Positions 51,801-62,066 of a DNA stretch of 64,000 bases are shown here, piece after piece. Position numbers and translations under genes: made by a program. The DNA lies in NCBI GenBank assembly GCA_039707465.1, contig CM077646.1:75044715-75108714 (forward strand), given 5' to 3'. The number at the start of each line of letters is the position of its first letter. Position 1 is the stretch's first letter. The notes beneath the pieces are model-generated. The model did not search any database. It was given only the letters and a program-made list of their open reading frames with translations, and had not been told where the DNA came from. Source of the stretch: Rhabdophis nuchalis (lineage: Eukaryota; Chordata; Lepidosauria; Squamata; Natricidae).

Positions 51801-52053
51801 TTCCGTCTTAAACTAAAAACACACTTCTTCTGCCTTGCCGGCCTGGGATAGTTACTCCTCTGTTTTTGGGTTTATTGGGGATTTTTAGTGTAGCTAGTTT
51901 AATGGGTATTTTAGCGCAGGTATTGTTTAATTTATTTTTAATGTGAATTGTTGTATATAGTTATTGTTTTTATCTTCCCTGTGCACCGCCCCGAGTCCCT
52001 GTGGGGAGAGGGTGCGGTTTATAAGTATTAAATTATTATTATTATTATTATTT
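48861..52053 (+). mobile_element. Near-complete CR1/L2-type LINE (3.19 kb) with intact EN-RT ORF, nested in an antisense copy
   Basis: Contains a ~190-bp leader, one long ORF (49047-51851), a ~150-bp 3' UTR ending in GTGCACCGCCCCGAGTCCCT and GTGCGGTTTATAAGTATT, and an (ATT)n tail. It interrupts the antisense copy between AATAGGGGG and AATTGGCG. The uninterrupted sequence, visible in this very element and at 58810, has only CGC between these, so three bases were lost and no target duplication formed. No ORF1 is present. The 5' end could be a truncation or the true start. Confidence 0.93.
49047..51851 (+). CDS. CR1/L2-type LINE ORF2: apurinic-type endonuclease + reverse transcriptase, 934 aa, intact
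   Basis: The frame is open from 48825, but the bases before 48861 belong to the flanking copy; the first ATG inside the element is at 49047 (MFCNARSVVNKA). Endonuclease (~1-230): FCNAR, GIAETWLG, VMGDFNLPS and the SDHSLLRL motif, as in APE nucleases. Reverse transcriptase (~400-720): GFRPGHSTETAL, LLDLSAAFDTIDHG with the first catalytic Asp, GVPQGSVLSPLLFN, and YADD near 51002-51013. C-terminal: LQLVQNAAARAIMG, LRELHWLPVVFRVRFKVLI, LWNDLPPDIRTTTD. No stop or frameshift, so it could encode an active enzyme. Not a host gene. Confidence 0.93.
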   Translation: MFCNARSVVNKAPLISDLLSEGEPDLAGIAETWLGHEGGLPLVEMCPPGYRAFHQPQALGRGGGVAVIVKEGLEPRETIVPQTTGCESLCVKWGLGRQLGLLVVYLAPRYVAAALPELLEVIATVAVETPRLLVMGDFNLPSVGESSVVAREFMASMTAMDLTQLIQGPTHEGGHTPDLIFVSGQWKSDLGIGDLVITPLSWSDHSLLRLDFPTAAPLRGEAEPESPIWFRPRRLMDPDGFQTALGPIPVPLTRAPMEDLVAAWNIATMGALDRVAPLRPLLRRRNTLAPWFTEELRVMKCRKRCLEGRWRSTRSESDRTQVRAHLRTYIVALRVAKRHHCATLIASADNRPAALFRVTRSLLQQRVREAPLQGRAEEFVIFLQEKIAQIQNELAPVHGPVGCHETDLVWEEFDSVTSEDMDRLRGRLRATTCLLDPCPSWLVLASWEVTRGWLQEVVNASLSEGSLPASLKEAMVRPLLKKPSLDPALLNNYRPVSNLPFLAKVVESVVAQQFPRHLEEVDYLDPRQSGFRPGHSTETALVALVDDLWRARDGGCSSILVLLDLSAAFDTIDHGILLHRLGGLGVGGTVLRWFSSYLSGRSQFVLAGEQRSTPRPLTCGVPQGSVLSPLLFNAYMKPLGEIIRGFGVEYHLYADDTQLYISTPNHPNDAVAVMCQCLEAVRIWMGSNGLRLNPTKTEWLWFPAARFNQLTPTLAIGGEHLAPVDGARNLGVLLDTRLSMEDQVTAVARRAFYQVRLVRQLRPLLDRDALRTVTHALVTSRLDYCNSLYMGLPLRCTRRLQLVQNAAARAIMGTTRCTHVTPLLRELHWLPVVFRVRFKVLIIIFKALHGSGPSYMRDRILPHTSSRPIRSHREGLLRVPSTRLCQRATPRGRALSVAGPALWNDLPPDIRTTTDLRSFRLKLKTHFFCLAGLG

Positions 52054-54290
52054 AATTGGCGAACCAGGCGAACCTGGTAAAACGCCCTCCTGGCCACGGC
52101 TGTCACTTGCTCTTCCATAGACAGCCGGGTATCCAGGAGGACTCCCAAATTGCGCGCCCCATCCACAGGGGCAAGATGTTCGCCCCCTATGGCCAGCATT
52201 GGAGAAAGCTGGTTGAATCGGGCAGCCGGAAACCACAGCCACTCGGTCTTGGTCGGGTTGAGCCTGAGTCCGTTACTTCCCATCCAGATCCGCACGGCTT
52301 CCAGGCACTGGCACATCACCGCTACGGCATCGTTGGGGTGGTTTGGGGTAGATATATACAGCTGAGTGTCATCAGCGTAGAGATGGTACTCTACCCCGAA
52401 ACCACGGATGATCTCACCCAGCGGCTTCATGTATGCATTAAACAAGAGAGGCGAGAGGACCGACCCCTGGGGCACCCCACATGTGAGGGGTCTCGGGGTC
52501 GACCTCTGCTCTCCTGCCAACACAAATTGCGATCGGCCAGAGAGGTAGGAGGAGAACCACCGTAAAACGGTGCCTCCCACCCCCAACCCCCCCAGCCGAT
52601 GCAATAGGATACCATGGTCGATGGTATCGAAAGCCGCCGAGAGGTCTAATAGGACCAGGATGGAGGAACAACCCCCATCCCTGGCCCTCCAGAGATCATC
52701 CACCAACGCGACCAATGCCGTCTCGGTGCTATGCCCGGGCCGAAAGCCGGACTGGCGCGGGTCTAGATAATCAACTTCCTCCAGGTGACGGGGAAACTGT
52801 TGTGCCACCACACTCTCAACAACCTTCGCCAGAAAGGGAAGGTTGGAGACGGGACGATAGTTGGTTAAAAGAGCTGGGTCCAAGGAGGGCTTCTTAAGGA
52901 GGGGCCTCACCATAGCCTCTTTTAGGGAAGCAGGCAAGGAACCCTCACTTAAAGAAGCGTTGACAACCTCTTGGAGCCAGCCTCGTGTCACCTCCCAGGA
53001 TGCCAGTACAAGCCAGGAGGGACACGGGTCCAATAAACATGTGGTGGCTCGCAGTCGTCCACGTAACCTGTCCATATCCTCGGAAGCAACGGAGTCAAAT
53101 TCCTCCCAAACAAGATCAGCCTCGTGGCATCCCACTGGGCCACGAATGGGGGATAGCTCGTTCCGTATCTGAGCGGTTTTGTCCTGCAGAAAAGTCACAA
53201 ATTCCTCTGCTCTACCCTGTAGCGGGGCTTCCCGCACCCTCTGTTGAAGGAGGGAACGGGTCACCCTAAACAGGGCGGCAGGGCGGTTTTCTGCGGATGC
53301 TATGAGAGTGGCGCAATGATGGCGTTTGGCCACTCTCAGCGCCACAATGTAAGTCCGTAAATGGGCTCTTACCTGTGTCCGGTCAGATTCGGAACGAGTA
53401 GCCCTCCATCTTCCCTCTAGGCATCTCTTGCGGCGTTTCATCGCCCTCAGCTCCTCGGTGAACCAAGGAGCCGGGCCGGCTCGGCGCCGCAAGAGAGGCC
53501 GCAAGGGCGCGACCCGATCCAAGGCTCCCGTGGTCGCAGTATTCCATGCGGCCATGAGGTCCTCCATCGGGGCGCGGGTCAGAGGTACAGGAAGTGGCCC
53601 AAGCGCCGTCTGGAACCCAACAGGGTCCATCAGGCGCCTGGGGCGAAACCAGATAGGAAGTTCTGGTTCCGCCTCCCCGCGACGGGGAGTAGCGGTCGGA
53701 AGGTTGAGTCGGAGAAGTGAGTGGTCTGACCATGACAAGGGTGTGATGACTATATCCCCTATACCCAGATCACTCTTCCATTGGCCCGAGACAAAGATGA
53801 GATCCGGCGTATGTCCACCCTCATGGGTGGGGCCTTGAATTAGTTGGGTCAGGTCCATGGCCGTCATGGAGGCCATGAACTCCCGAGCTGCCTCGGATGA
53901 TTCGCCCAACGATGGCAGATTAAAGTCCCCCATGACTACAAGTCTGGGGGTCTCAACTGCCACCGTAGCGATCACCTCCAGGAGCTCGGGCAGGGCTGCT
54001 GCTACATAGCGGGGAGCCAGGTATACAACCAGCAAGCCCAACTGCCTCCCTAGGCCCCACTTCACGCAGAGGGACTCACAACCGGTGGTCTGAGGCACAA
54101 TGGTCTCTCTCGGCTCAAGGCCTTCCTTGATAATGACCGCTACCCCACCGCCCCTGCCTAGGGCCCGCGGCTGATGAAAAGCGCAGTAACCTGGTGGGCA
54201 CATTTCGACGAGGGGAAGTCCTCCCTCGTGGCCCAACCAGGTCTCTGCAATTCCTACCAGGTCCGGCTCCCCCTCTGACACAAGGTCATG
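52054..54290 (-). mobile_element. Older CR1/L2-type LINE, 5' part of the split antisense copy
   Basis: The minus-strand ORF runs without a stop from the endonuclease (LVSEGEPDLVGIAETWLG) through GDFNLPS, SDHS, the RT motifs (DLSAAFDTIDHG, GVPQGSVLSPL, YADD) to RAFYQVRLVRQL, then hits the tail of the nested element. Its continuation is at 48860-48119. 5'-truncated near 54290 within the endonuclease. The RT part is almost identical to the nested copy, so both are young. Confidence 0.93.
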
Positions 54291-54729
54291 GACGATAACT
54301 AAGTACAAAACGTCCTTCAAAAATCAAGGATTTGAATGAGAAATAATTGTCTGATATTCAAAGTGTAAGTTGAAACATGTTTTAACATGCAGTTTTAATA
54401 GTGAGAGCTCACCGTGGTAACAATGTTTTGTAAAATATGAATTTCAAACAAGAAAAGCTTGCCTCACAGAACTAAGAGATGAATATTTCTCTTAAAATGA
54501 TCCTTTAATCATTTCCTCGTGTGTGTGTGCGCGCGCCCTCTCCTTTAATTATACTCTTTAGTTCTTTCTCATTGCCTCTAGTAACCAACTTTTAAGGTCC
54601 CATCTTATTATATTTTTCTCTAATCCACTTTTTCCGAGAGAAACATTTCTCACACTTAAATTCAAAATATATATTTTAAATAGGATTTTACCAAACCACA
54701 GAAAATATTCTTACTTCAAAATCTTATTT
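54291..54729. other. Spacer, nothing recognised
   Basis: AT-rich with a short TG/CG run (GTGTGTGTGCGCGCGCCC) near 54521. Confidence 0.35.
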
Positions 54730-56139
54730 CCAATCAAACAGATACAGAAGGATCTTCAAGCTTGGAATAAGCTACAACTATCTCTGCTTGGAAGGATTTC
54801 AGCAATTAAAATGAATATTCTACCTAGATTCATTTTTTTATTTCAGATGATACCGGTGCTTAAATCAGATAAAATCTTGTCAGATTGGCAAGCAACATTA
54901 AATAAATTTGTTTGGAAGGAGAAAAAGCCGAGAGTAAAGATGAAGATTATGCAAGATACTCGTGAAAGAGGTGGCCTTAGACTCCCAAACCTCCGATTGT
55001 ATTATGAAGCGGCGGCATTGACGTGCGTGGCAGATTGGTTTGGGAAAACAAAATCTGAACTATTGAATATAGAAGGTCATGATCTTGTGTTGGGTTGGCA
55101 TGCATATCTGTTTTATGAAGAAAAGGTGGATAAAGTATTTAACAATCATGTTCTCCGAAGTGCCCTGATGAGAATTTGGAGGAAGCACCGGCCTAATTGG
55201 GATTATAAAATACCGCTTTGGTTGGATCTTGCAGACACCATGTGGATTACAAATACTAAGTCACTCGGGGGGTGTTTATATAAAGATGTGCTTACTTTTG
55301 ACAGGGGCGAATGGCAGATGAAAACTTTGGAACAACTGTTGGAGGCAGGAATTACTTTAAATTGGTTACACTACACACAGTTACAGAAGAGATGGAAAGA
55401 AGATCGCAGGATTGGTTTTATGGAGAAAGAAGTGGAGTTGATCAAGCAGATAAAAGAGACTGGCCCAAAACATGTTAAAAGAATATATAATGTACTGTTA
55501 GAAAGGGATTCAGAAAGCGAGTTGGTCAAGGATTGTATGATTAAATGGGCTCAGAATTTTGATGAACCCGTTATGTTGGATACGTGGGAAAAAATATGGG
55601 TTCAAAATATTAAATTTACACAGTCACAAAGTTTAAGGGAGAATTTTTATAAAATGTTTTATAGATGGTATTTGGATCCTAAGAAATTATCATGTATGTA
55701 TCCTAATTTTCAACCTAAATGCTGGAGATGCGGGTGTTTAGATGCTACTTTCTTCCATGTATGGTGGACTTGCAATAAGGTCAAAGCTTTTTGGATAAAA
55801 ATATGGTGGGTTATGCAAAACGTATTTAAGAAAAGATTAGAATTTACCCCGCAAATGTTTCTATTGGGCATAACTAAGGATTTTTGTAAAGGGGATACAA
55901 AATTGTTTTTGTATATGGTTACAGCAGCTAGGTTGTTGATTGCTCAACATTGGAAGAAAGATTTTGTACCGACAATTGCTCAATGGATTCAAAAAGTGGC
56001 GGGGTTTGCGGAAATGGCAAAACTTTCAGCTTTCCTAAAAGACCAGAAGCAGGAGAGCTACACGCAGGAATGGGCAAAATGGATTAATTATATACAGAAT
56101 AAATATCAGACTGGGAAATACCATGTAGCTTTTAGGTAG
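54730..56139 (+). pseudogene. L1 ORF2 C-terminal part (after RT core, with Cys-rich motif), intact to the stop
   Basis: Open from about 54730; first Met at 54811. It begins with IQKDLQAWNKLQLSLLGRIS and MNILPRFIFLFQMIPV, the segment after the RT palm in L1 ORF2. Then FVWKEKKPRVKM, RGGLRLPNLRLYYEAAAL, and the Cys-rich knuckle CWRCGCLDATFFHVWWTC with its HX4C. The stop is at 56137-56139. About 460 residues without a break; lacks endonuclease and YADD, so inactive. Confidence 0.9.
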
Positions 56140-56567
56140 GAATGTTTGGATTGATAGGTGAATAGATTAAACAATATCTGGGATGTTTGGAATGTTTAAA
56201 GTGGTGTTTAAAGTGGTGTACAGCGGAACTCAGGGGGGGTGGGATTGACTGGGAGGTGGGGGTGGGTTAGGGTGGAGGGTGGGGAAATATAAGTGGATAA
56301 GCAATATAGAGATGGGTATAATGGGATATGGTCATGTTATGATGCTGAATTAACTTAGAAAGGGTGTCAGGGAGAGATTGATGTATTTTATACTAAATTT
56401 ATATCATGTTGGTCGGGGGTATAATACTCAATATTTGAATGAGAACTTTATTTTAAGATGGGGGGAGGTGAGGGGTATACTTTTTGTATGTGATTTTATA
56501 TTACATGTCGGGGGGGTAAAAGGGGGGAAAACTTGTCTGAATAAAACTTTTGCAATAAAAAAAAAAA
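54730..56567 (+). mobile_element. 5'-truncated L1 LINE (3' 1.8 kb)
   Basis: Contains the ORF2 C-terminal third, a ~420-bp G-rich 3' UTR and an end reading TGAATAAAACTTTTGCAATA followed by A14. The end resembles that of the HAL1-like element at 6862-8850. The RT catalytic core is missing. A clear target duplication was not found. Confidence 0.88.
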
Positions 56568-57292
56568 AAAATAAGATTAGGCAATAATGTGGGTCTATTT
56601 AAAATACTCCAAAATCAATTTTCTAATCTCTTTTGCTGCTTATTTCCAAACAGTAGGTTTTCCTTTAAAATCTTGAACTTACATGAAACTTCTTTCCATT
56701 CCATCCAGTATAATAAACCAATATACTTCTCAAGATTCTTGGTATCCAGAAAAGCCATTTACAAGTCATATCAGTGAAAGGTATTAAGGCAAAAAGTGAA
56801 TGAACAAAATGCAATTTGGGCAAAACTTCCAGGACTGTAAAGCCCACCAGAAAGTGTTGTCTTATCTCATTGTGGGGAACATCTGTATGGAGAATTGTGG
56901 GGGATCCCAGGTCCTCCCCTTAATCTGGAGAGGAGGTCATCAGTTGCACTCTTCAGTTTGCCATTGCTTTCCTGGAAGTCACTAGAGTTTAATACAGTAT
57001 TCCAAATGCTATATGAAACATTATGGGAAATAAAAATGTATTTCAAAGCTCTTCGTTTCACTCTTTAGATTCTCTCTTCATTTTTGCTTTGGTTGATGAA
57101 ATAACCCAGAGCTTTTCTACATGCGAATGGTTGTTCTCATCTACTATGCCACTTCCTCCCACCAGAGAACTTTGAGAATACAATGAAAGCTAATCCAATT
57201 AACTCTGGCAGTTAACTGGCTCAATCCAGGGGAAATATTGAGATAGTGACCTTTTCAATTTCCTTTGGGGCTGTAGGATGGGATTCCTTCTC
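56568..57292. other. Intergenic, nothing recognised
   Basis: AT-rich, no element or exon identified. Confidence 0.35.
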
Positions 57293-57402
<110 letters not shown>

Positions 57403-58569
57403 GCCTCCTCTTCTCTGGGATTCTCCCCACTCTTTGGAAATCAAAGTTTCGAGCAATAGCATCCATAGGAGGGATTAAAGTAGGCAAGATGACAGGCGTG
57501 GCATCACCATTAAAGTTTCCCATCTTGCCCATTTTGATCTCCCCTGCAGGTTCAGGCACTTTGGTGTCTTCCCTTTTGATACAGAACCCCAAAGAAGAAT
57601 TAGACTCAATGGACTCTTTCTAATTGCTCTTCTTTCTTCTCCTTTACTGTGCAAATTAGAACACCCTGCTGAATTAAAGTGCTGAACAGCCATCATGGAA
57701 ATTGCTATCCCCGTTTCCAGCCCATCTCCTGCTTCTCCTTCGTCTCCTCTGGTCTCTGCTGAATACTGCTGTCCAGGTTCTGCATATGCAGCCTGCTTTA
57801 GGCAAACAGATGGGCTGAGTCCTCTGGTTTTGTTGATCATCCTTTTCATCATGTCATCAGTTGAAATCAAAGAAAGGCATCTACCTACCATGGTGCTCAT
57901 ACAGAAATGAGGTAAGGGTGGGGTAGGCTGCAGTACTCTGCTCAGGGATGTTCATATGTGCAGTTTAAAAAAACCCAACCAAGATGACAGCCATAACAGG
58001 TTGATCAAAGTTCCACCTGTTTTCTGCGTGACACAATGAACATAAAAAGAAGGTGGAGCTTTAATTGCACTATTGACATTCCAACACTGACATTTTTGCC
58101 TACACCCTAAATACATTTGACTCATGCCTTCTTTCAAAGACCTTGCAATAGAGAGAAGCTGTTATTGACTCAAGTAGGGAAATGGCCTTTACTTCAGTAT
58201 CCTTAAGGACAGATCGTCTATTTTACTCATGGATAGAGATGCAATGGACTCAATATCATAGGGATACAGCAGGGGGAGAAATATGTTGCCAGGAAAAGTT
58301 GTACCCTGGTTAGATATAATTCGGTTAAGGTATAGATATTGCTAGGTGATAGCGATAATTATTTGTAAGTTAAAATCTTTATCTTTAAAATGTATTTTAT
58401 GCAAGCACTTTCTGTGCACACACATTATATCTTCTCTTCTTTGGAAGTGGGAGTTAAGTGTGTTATCCTTTTTTCTGTTTTAAGGTCTAAATGGTATTTA
58501 GCAAAGAGTGGCAACTCTGAATTTTCTAGGTTAGCTAGGGAATTACGAGAGTTGAAGTCCACATATCAC
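57403..58569. other. Intergenic, nothing firmly recognised
   Basis: A 141-codon minus ORF (57900-57475) has no recognisable domain, and I see no splice-flanked exon. Confidence 0.35.
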
Positions 58570-59515
58570 ATATCTGGATGGGAAGTAACGGACTTAGGCT
58601 CAACCCGACCAAGACCGAGTGGCTGTGGTTTCCGGCTGCCCGATTCAACCAGCTTTCTCCAACGCTGGCCATAGGGGGCGAACATCTTGCCCCTGTGGAT
58701 GGGGCGCGCAATTTGGGTGTCCTCCTGGATACCCGGCTGTCTATGGAAGAGCAAGTGACAGCCGTGGCCAGGAGGGCGTTTTACCAGGTTCGCCTGGTTC
58801 GCCAATTGCGCCCCCTATTGGATCGGGACGCCCTTCGCACAGTCACCCATGCCCTCGTGACATCCCGACTGGACTATTGCAACTCTCTCTACATGGGGCT
58901 CCCCTTGAGGTGCGCCCGGAGGCTTCAGTTAGTTCAGAATGCGGCCGCGCGAGCAATTATGGGCACCTCCAGGTTTGCCCATGTAACACCGCTCCTGCGC
59001 GAGCTGCACTGGCTACCTGTCGTCTTCCGGGTGCGCTTCAAGGTGTTAGTTATCATCTTCAAAGCGCTCCATGGCTCGGGACCTAGCTATCTGCGAGATC
59101 GGATCCTGCCCCACACATCCTCACGACCGATTCGCTCCCACAGAGAGGGGCTTCTCCGGGTGCCGTCCACTAGACTTTGTCAGCGGGCGACGCCCAGGGG
59201 AAGGGCGCTCTCTGTGGCGGGCCCGGCCCTCTGGAACGACCTTCCCCCTGATATTAGAACGACCACCGACCTCCGCTCCTTCCGGGTAAAATTGAAGACC
59301 CATCTCTTTCGACTGGCCGGCCTTGAATAGTTCTCTCTGTCTTTTAATTACAAATTTTAATGGGTTTTAATTATATATTTTTAGCATGGGTAGATTTATT
59401 TAATTTTATTTTAAGTAATGTTTGTATTTTGTATATTGTTTTTAATTATGCCTGTGCACCGCCCCGGGTCCCTGTGGGGAGAGGGTGCGGTTAATAAATC
59501 TTAATTTTCTTAATT
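58570..59515 (+). mobile_element. 5'-truncated CR1/L2-type LINE (C-terminal 250 codons and 3' UTR)
   Basis: Starts abruptly at ATCTGGATGGGAAG in the RT thumb region (GSNGLRLNPTKTEWLWFP). Open through LRPLLDRDALRTVTHAL, LWNDLPPDIRTTTDLRSF and HLFRLAGLE to the stop at 59330. Then the family's 3' box and an AT tail. It preserves the sequence interrupted in the antisense copy. Confidence 0.95.
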
Positions 59516-60361
59516 TGAATCAAGTTCCTGCACCCAGACCCGCCTTATAAAGTGAATGCTTTTTCAGCATGTTGACATAAAAGAGCTTTGACTGCAGCTG
59601 AGAAATTAAAAGAAAAACAGGGACGCATTCTCCACACACATTCATATTTGGATTCAAGCCTCTTTTTCATACATTTCGTTCCTGATCTTAGTACTTTCTA
59701 TACATTTCTGTATGTACCAACTTGATTAAAATGAAATGGTGTGATACTGCAATCTTTGAGCCTCTAGTCATTATCCCAAGTATGTTCTATGACATCATGC
59801 TAATCTGCTGCCTTTTATTAATCCAGATATAGGGTTAGGCATCTTGTACAAGCCCTGCTAAAGTGCACCTTAAATCTTAGATTACTTTTTTCAAAGTACA
59901 GTGCTTCCAAATTAAAGTTGTGGTGAGCAGGGTAGTGATACCACTAGATGGCAGCACTGCCTAATAGTTGTCTAGAGAGCTAGTTTGGGCAGACCTTGAG
60001 TGTCTGTCCTGCCTTAGGCAGAGTGACCTTGAGCCAGTCACATGCTCTCAGCCTACAAAGGAAGCAATGGAAAATCACTTCTAAAAAATCTTGCCAGGAA
60101 AGCTGCAGGGACTTGTCCAGGGTGTCTCTGTGAATCAGACATGATTAGGGGGGAAAAGGAATTCTTGATCCCAACGTAACAATCCTACTCCAAATCAGTT
60201 TTCCTTAAACTGGGGGTATTCTAGCTGTGCTGGACAACAGCTGTTGCAGTGCAGCACACTGCACACTGCCTATAAAGGATGAAAGCTATAACTCATGCCT
60301 GAAGACAAGCAGGTGCTATTTTAAACCTGTGTTTCTGGTTTAATAGATCCAATCATTTAGG

Positions 60362-60545
60362 TCAGCATTCTCCAACCTCTCCAGGTTGGCCGCCCAGCAT
60401 GCAGGGGAGTGTGGGAAGAGGGGATGGTTTTGGGGGTGAGTGGGGCTGTGAACATGCATGTGCCTATGCACTGCTCAAGGAGACCGATTGTGAATAGCCC
60501 AATGCCTGTTAGTGGGCCACGGCCCACAGGTAGGGGACCCTTGCT
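60362..60545. repeat. Possible degenerate hAT MITE
   Basis: CATTCTCCAACC at left and AGGTAGGGGACCCTTG at right resemble the termini of the element at 15116. TSD not visible. Confidence 0.4.
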
Positions 60546-60571
60546 TTCGGTGAATCAATAAAATCCTAGAC

Positions 60572-60820
60572 CAGGGGTCAGCAACCTTAAGCAGTTAAAG
60601 CGCCACAAAGGTCCTAACCAGAAGCCCCCCATTCAATTCTAGAGCTGACCAGAAGTCCAGTTCCCCCACCATAGAGTCTCCTCCTAGTGCAGGGTCCTTT
60701 TTCCTCTACCTGCCCTACCTGAAAGCCCTATCAATTGTGGAGCTGACTGGCGACAGGGAGTCACAGCAAAGGGATGAAAAAGCCACATGCGGCTCCAGAG
60801 CCGCAGGTTGCTGACCCTTG
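60572..60820. mobile_element. hAT MITE, 249 bp, exact TSD
   Basis: Starts CAGGGGTCAGCAACC and ends GGTTGCTGACCCTTG. TSD TCCTAGAC occupies 60564-60571 and 60821-60828. Confidence 0.94.
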
Positions 60821-60959
60821 TCCTAGACTTACTTTTGAGCAAATCACAAAATCATTTGCTTGGTTATACCTTAGCATATTGTATGAACCCAATGTTGTCA
60901 ACTTAGATTCCAGAAAGCTGTGGTTTAGTTAGTAAATCAAGATTATGCAACCCATAATT

Positions 60960-61250
60960 TAATGAGCTAGATGTTGAATCATATAAATCCAGACATATCA
61001 TTAAAAGCCAAAATCACAAGAATATGGCTGATTTCCTTTAGCCATGTCATGTGTCCAAAAAGTCAATGATGCTAGGACCGGTTAGTGGATCAAGAAGAAT
61101 GGACAAGCAAAGATCTTGCTGGCTTGATACCATCAAAGCTGATACAAGATTAACATCCAACAATTGAAAGAAGCTGTGTTTGACAGGGTAGCATGGAGAT
61201 GAGTCACCAAGAGTGGAACATGACTGAACAGTTAACCAACTAATTAAGTT
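60960..61250 (+). repeat. Degenerate BovB LINE C-terminal fragment
   Basis: The plus strand, in shifting frames, resembles the BovB end: FSHVM, GSRRXGQ-like, SCWLDTIKADT, LKEAVFDRVAW. Strongly decayed. Confidence 0.5.
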
Positions 61251-61454
61251 TAATGCGCCATATGAAGCCAGTTTTCGTGGCGCACTTTGTGATTAATTGT
61301 GAAATACGGATTGTATAACATACAAAGTAAAAAAGCAATAACAAGAACCAGTTAACACAATAAATAGCTATGAAGGAACAAAAAAGGATAATTTTAAGGC
61401 TATCATCAACAAAATGCATTGGTGTTGCTAATAGTTGCTAATAATTTGGCATGT

Positions 61455-61870
61455 CCAATACAGTCCTCAACTTATAATCACAATGGAGCCTGGTTGTAAG
61501 TCGTGACAGTTGTAAAGCAGGTCATCACATGACTGACCCAATTTTGCAACCTTCTTTTGCAATGGTTGTTAAGTAAACCCTTCAGTTGTAAGCAAATGCT
61601 ATGGTAGTAAGTATGCACCATGCTCGTTAAGTGAACCAGTTGTTTGTTAGAGGACAGTTTTGTTGAAAACCAAAAATAAGTGCCAATTTTGGGCAAAAAC
61701 GTAAAACGCAGTCACATGACTGCGAGAGGCTGCAAACAACCCCAAATGTGAGCTGGTTGCTGAGCGCCCAACGTGTGATCACATGACCATGAGATGGGTT
61801 GGAACTTTGGAACCCTACCATAAGCACCTCCAAGGTGGTCTTCCGTAACTTTAAATAGTCACGAAGTGAC
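61455..61870. mobile_element. TIR repeat of the GTAGTCCTTGACTTACAACC family
   Basis: Left end CAGTCCTCAACTTATAATCA. The interior has TTGTTAAGTAAACC and GTTAAGTGAACC motifs. The right end is weak. Confidence 0.55.
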
Positions 61871-61931
61871 TGGCTTAGTAATTTGAAGACTATCTGCAAC
61901 CATTAAAAAACATAAATAGATTGGCATAGTA

Positions 61932-62066
61932 CAGGGGTCTGCAAAGTTGGCTCTTTGAAGACTGGTGGACTTCAACTCCCAGAATTCCCCAGCCAGTCTC
62001 GCTGGCTGGGGAATTCTGGGAGTTGAAGTCCACCAGTCTTCAAAGAGCCAACTTTGCAGACCCCTG
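61932..62066. mobile_element. Palindromic hAT MITE, 135 bp, near-perfect hairpin
   Basis: Starts CAGGGGTCTGCAAAGTTGGC and ends with its reverse complement; the arms are complementary almost to the centre. TSD GCATAGTA occupies 61924-61931 and 62067-62074. Confidence 0.95.

Noticed and set aside
52056..52565. ORFs antisense to the LINE ORFs (for example the 169-codon plus ORF here and the 183-codon minus ORF at 51326-50775)
   Set aside because: They are frame shadows of GC-rich LINE coding sequence and recur in every copy.
48119..54290. Twin-priming inversion of a single LINE
   Set aside because: The sense copy is nearly complete, and the antisense pieces join perfectly across it, so nested insertion explains it better.
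57475..57900. 141-codon minus ORF
   Set aside because: No recognisable domain; starts and ends in ordinary intergenic sequence beside a microsatellite.
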